From the NCBI GenBank assembly GCA_946537585.1, contig CAMNFX010000065.1:1-7445 (forward strand): a DNA stretch of 7,445 nucleotides, read 5' to 3'. Within the stretch, counting starts at the first letter, position 1, and every line of letters starts with the position of its first letter. A program made the position numbers and the translations under genes. The DNA comes from an uncultured Lachnospiraceae bacterium (GTDB taxonomy: Bacteria > Bacillota > Clostridia > Lachnospirales > Lachnospiraceae). Of the stretch, positions 5,220 to 7,445 are shown in pieces. Below the pieces are notes generated by a model that searched no databases, was not told the DNA's origin, and saw only the letters and a program-made list of their open reading frames with translations.

Positions 5220-6365
5220 ATGAAAATTGCGAAACTCGAACTATTTAAAGTCCCGCCCCGCTGGCTGTTCCTTAAGATGACCACGGATGACGGTCTGGTC
5301 GGCTGGGGCGAGCCGGTCTGTGAGGGCAAGGCAGACAGTGTCGCCGCTGCCGTGAAAGAACTCGGCGACCAGCTGATCGGGCACAGCGCCACAGATGTTG
5401 AGGATGCGTTCCAGCAGATGTATCGTACCAGCTTCTACCGCGGCGGTCCGATCCTGACCAGCGCAATCTCCGGGATTGAACAGGCGATGTGGGACATCAA
5501 GGGCAAAGCGCTGGGCGTGCCGGTTTATGATCTGCTCGGGGGCAAGTGCCGCGACCGGATCGAAGTCTATCGCTGGATCGGCGGAGATCATCCCCGGGAT
5601 ACCGGGAACGAAGCCAAAGTCGCCGCTTCCCAGGGCTACAAGGCCGTCAAGATGAACGGAACGGACGAGCTGCGCTGGATTGACACCTATGACAAGCTGG
5701 AGGCCACGGTGGAACGCGTGGCTGCGATTCAGGAGGCTGTCCCCGGCATGCGTATTGCGGTCGACTTTCACGGCCGCGTCCACAAGACCATGGCCAAGCA
5801 GCTGATCCACATGCTCGAGCCTTATCACCTCATGTTCATCGAGGAACCGGTCCTGTGTGAAAATGAGGATGAATTCCTGGAGTTTGCCCGCGGCAGCTAC
5901 ACGCCGATTGCCACCGGCGAGCGGAATTTCACCCGTTGGGGATTTAAGCACATGCTCACCCGCGGCGGTGTTGATATTGTCCAGCCGGATGTCAGCCATT
6001 GCGGCGGCATTCTCGAGGCGCGCAAGATTGCGGCCATGGCGGAAGCCTTTGACGTCTCTGTCGCTCTGCACTGCCCGCTCGGTCCGATTGCGCTGGCCTC
6101 CTGCCTGCAGGTCGACTTCTGCTCGCCGAATGCCTTTATTCAGGAGCAGAGTGCCGGCATTCACTATAACGCCGGCTATGACATTCTTAACTATCTGAAC
6201 AATCCCGAAGTCTTCCAGTGGAAAGACGGTTATTGTGACCTGATGACCCTGCCCGGCCTCGGAGTTGATATCAACGAAGCGTACGTGCGCGAGATGGCGG
6301 CCAAAGGCCATGACTGGCACAACCCCATCTGGCGCGACAGCGACGGCGTTATAGCCGAGTGGTAA
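5220..6365 (+). CDS. dgoD: D-galactonate dehydratase (enolase superfamily, MR/MLE type)
   Basis: This 381-residue cytoplasmic enzyme is predicted to dehydrate D-galactonate to 2-dehydro-3-deoxy-D-galactonate with Mg2+. The N-terminal capping domain opens MKIAKLELFKVPPRW and holds VGWGEPVCEG and FYRGGPILTSAISGIEQAMWDIKGK, which read like E. coli DgoD as I remember it (382 residues). The barrel domain carries the metal ligands D182, E208 and E234 (DFHGR, IEEP, TGER), a base histidine H184 beside D182, the D257/H284 dyad (QPDVSH, LHCPLGP) and E309 (QEQS). All fall one residue earlier than the DgoD numbering I recall (183, 185, 209, 235, 285, 310). The C-terminus ends WHNPIWR then AEW, also DgoD-like. 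AAAGGA at 5205-5210 lies 9 bases before the ATG. Proline codons are mostly CCG (10 of 17), unlike tctC. A related aldonate as true substrate is possible, but galactonate is by far the best call. Confidence 0.95.
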   Translation: MKIAKLELFKVPPRWLFLKMTTDDGLVGWGEPVCEGKADSVAAAVKELGDQLIGHSATDVEDAFQQMYRTSFYRGGPILTSAISGIEQAMWDIKGKALGVPVYDLLGGKCRDRIEVYRWIGGDHPRDTGNEAKVAASQGYKAVKMNGTDELRWIDTYDKLEATVERVAAIQEAVPGMRIAVDFHGRVHKTMAKQLIHMLEPYHLMFIEEPVLCENEDEFLEFARGSYTPIATGERNFTRWGFKHMLTRGGVDIVQPDVSHCGGILEARKIAAMAEAFDVSVALHCPLGPIALASCLQVDFCSPNAFIQEQSAGIHYNAGYDILNYLNNPEVFQWKDGYCDLMTLPGLGVDINEAYVREMAAKGHDWHNPIWRDSDGVIAEW

Positions 6366-6371
6366 AGGAGG
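6364..6371 (+). promoter_or_regulatory. Strong ribosome binding site overlapping the dgoD stop
   Basis: AAAGGAGG begins inside the TAA stop of dgoD (6363-6365) and lies 8 bases before the ATG at 6380. It rules out the in-frame ATG at 6359, which precedes the site and overlaps dgoD. The arrangement favours translational coupling of dehydratase and aldolase. Confidence 0.8.
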
Positions 6372-6379
6372 AGATCATT

Positions 6380-7039
6380 ATGAGAGAACAGGTTCTGCAG
6401 TACGTTGACCAGTATAAGATCATAGCGATTGTCCGCGGTGCGGATCCCAAACAGTGCTTTGCGGTTGCCGAGGCGCTGTATGCCGGCGGGATCAGACTGA
6501 TGGAAGTTACCTATGACCAGAAAAAGCCGGAGACCTGGCAGGCTACCGCCGACACCATCGGTGCTCTGGCAAAGGAGTATGAAGGCAGAATGTTCGTCGG
6601 GGCAGGCACTGTCACTTCGCCGGAACTGGTCGAACTTACTGCAAAGGCAGGCGGCGCCTTCATCATTTCCCCGGACACGGATGTCGCCGTCATCAAACGC
6701 ACCAGAGAACTGGGTCTGGTTTCCATGCCGGGTGCACTCACGCCCAGCGAGATCAAAACCGCCCATAATGCCGGTGCGGACTATGTGAAAGTATTCCCCC
6801 TCGGCTCCATGGGTCCCGGCTATCTGAAAGCCATCCGTGCACCGCTCAGTCATATCAAAATGACTGCCGTGGGCGGCATCAATGAGAAGAATCTGAAGGA
6901 ATACCTGGAAGCAGGCGCCTGCGGTGCCGGCATCGGCGGCAATCTCGCAAACAAGAAGTGGATCGAGAACGGCGAATTCGATAAGATCACCGAAGTGGCA
7001 AAGCAGCTGGTCCAGGTCGTCGAAGAGTTTGGAAAGTGA
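6380..7039 (+). CDS. 2-dehydro-3-deoxy-6-phosphogalactonate/KDPG aldolase (Eda/DgoA family)
   Basis: This 219-residue class I aldolase is predicted to split 2-keto-3-deoxy-6-phosphogalactonate into pyruvate and glyceraldehyde-3-phosphate. The TIM barrel shows the family landmarks in order: IAIVRG with R19, the catalytic glutamate E42 in LMEVTYD, the phosphate/substrate loop VGAGTV (73-78), SPD (97-99), MPGALTPSEI (116-125), the Schiff-base lysine K137 in YVKVFP, GPGYLKAI (145-152), and AVGGIN (163-168) with GAGIGGNL at the end. The length is typical (about 205-220). The family divides into Eda (KDPG/KHG) and DgoA (KDPGal) types that cannot be separated by eye. The neighbouring dgoD favours KDPGal, but the enzyme may accept both C4 epimers. 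The start is set by AAAGGAGG at 6364-6371. It sits 14 bases after dgoD and 18 before the kinase gene. Confidence 0.93.
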   Translation: MREQVLQYVDQYKIIAIVRGADPKQCFAVAEALYAGGIRLMEVTYDQKKPETWQATADTIGALAKEYEGRMFVGAGTVTSPELVELTAKAGGAFIISPDTDVAVIKRTRELGLVSMPGALTPSEIKTAHNAGADYVKVFPLGSMGPGYLKAIRAPLSHIKMTAVGGINEKNLKEYLEAGACGAGIGGNLANKKWIENGEFDKITEVAKQLVQVVEEFGK

Positions 7040-7057
7040 TCAGGGAGGATGGATTGT

Positions 7058-7445
7058 ATGAAAAAAGTAATTACGTTCGGTGAAATCATGATGCGTCTGA
7101 ATCCCCCCGGATATCAGCGCTTTGTTCAGACCACGGTTTTTGAGGCCACCTACGCCGGCGGTGAGGCAAACGTCGCGGTCTCCCTGGCCAACTACAAAAA
7201 CGACGTCGCCTATGTCTCCAAAGTGCCCGACAACGAGATCGGTCAGAATGCCATCAACGCACTTCGCCGTTACGGTGTGGACACTTCCCTTATGCAGGTC
7301 GGCGGTCCCCGTCTGGGCATCTACTTCTGCGAGAAGGGCGCCTCCCAGCGCGGCAGCAAGGTAATCTATGACCGCGCGGGCTCCTCCATCGCGCTGGCAA
7401 AGCGGGATGAGTTCAACTGGGATGAGATCTTCACAGACGTCGACT
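7058..7445 (+). CDS. kdgK: 2-dehydro-3-deoxygluconate/galactonate kinase, PfkB family (5' part)
   Basis: The first 129 residues of a sugar kinase are present; the gene runs off the window. It is predicted to phosphorylate the 2-keto-3-deoxy sugar acid made by DgoD, giving the aldolase its substrate. The N-terminus MKKVITFGEIMMRLNPPG is typical of KdgK-type PfkB kinases. YAGGEANVAVSLA (32-44) is the family glycine/asparagine signature. Residues Y89, Y104 and R106 (GIYF; VIYDR) sit where KDG kinases contact the keto-acid substrate, as I recall from the thermophile structures. The ATP-site and catalytic aspartate region (GAGD motif) lie beyond the window. AGGGAGG at 7042-7048, 9 bases upstream, selects this ATG over an in-frame ATG at 7049. 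E. coli uses an unrelated kinase (DgoK) for the same step. Sugar specificity between KDG and KDGal cannot be settled here. Confidence 0.92.
   Translation, partial: MKKVITFGEIMMRLNPPGYQRFVQTTVFEATYAGGEANVAVSLANYKNDVAYVSKVPDNEIGQNAINALRRYGVDTSLMQVGGPRLGIYFCEKGASQRGSKVIYDRAGSSIALAKRDEFNWDEIFTDVD

Noticed and set aside
5241..6320. Open frame of 359 codons on the minus strand opposite dgoD
   Set aside because: It is a by-product of biased codon use in dgoD, whose catalytic residues are all present on the plus strand. No minus-strand promoter or ribosome binding site was seen.
1..7445. CRISPR arrays, tRNA/rRNA genes, insertion sequences, attachment sites
   Set aside because: No spaced direct repeats, tRNA-like cloverleaf, transposase frame or terminal inverted repeats were seen on either strand.

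Overview
The window carries a compact, apparently complete sugar-acid (most likely D-galactonate) utilisation locus. It comprises a GntR/FadR-type regulator, a three-component tripartite tricarboxylate (TTT/Tct) transporter, a D-galactonate dehydratase, a KDPG-type aldolase and the start of a PfkB-family 2-keto-3-deoxysugar-acid kinase. The organism looks like a mid-GC bacterium (about 53% by eye). Strong AGGAGG-type ribosome binding sites and textbook TTGACA/TATAAT promoters would fit a Clostridia-type anaerobe. However, the exported binding protein has an ordinary Sec signal peptide with no lipobox cysteine, which is unusual for a monoderm, so Synergistota or another diderm lineage is also possible. 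The taxonomic guess is weak.

Layout: positions 1-57 are probably the tail of an upstream plus-strand gene, ending just before a strong hairpin terminator (76-103). That terminator also serves a minus-strand gene (110-946) for a two-helix membrane protein of unknown function. Positions 947-1153 are a divergent control region. The minus-strand gene has a promoter at 977-1005. The regulator gene has a perfect-consensus promoter (1075-1103) overlapped by a nearly perfect 21-bp palindrome and an extra half-site. The regulator (1154-1846) is followed by a hairpin and then by a second, degenerate copy of the same palindrome (1890-1910, 16 of 21 bases identical), three tandem heptamers and a long leader. 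Next come tctC (1988-2956), a strong intergenic hairpin (2999-3028), tctB (3057-3644), tctA (3673-5199), dgoD (5220-6365), the aldolase gene (6380-7039) and the kinase gene (7058 to beyond the window end).

How it works together: TctC would capture an aldonate outside the cytoplasmic membrane and hand it to the TctA/TctB carrier. DgoD would dehydrate D-galactonate to 2-keto-3-deoxygalactonate, the PfkB kinase would phosphorylate it, and the aldolase would split the product into pyruvate and glyceraldehyde-3-phosphate. The regulator, of the same family as E. coli DgoR, probably represses itself and the operon through the two related palindromes until the sugar acid is present. The most interesting points are the pairing of a TTT transporter with a DgoD pathway (E. 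coli uses an MFS carrier, DgoT), the two-operator circuit readable in the DNA, and an abrupt change of proline codon use between tctC and dgoD. No RNA gene, mobile element, CRISPR array or riboswitch was recognised.
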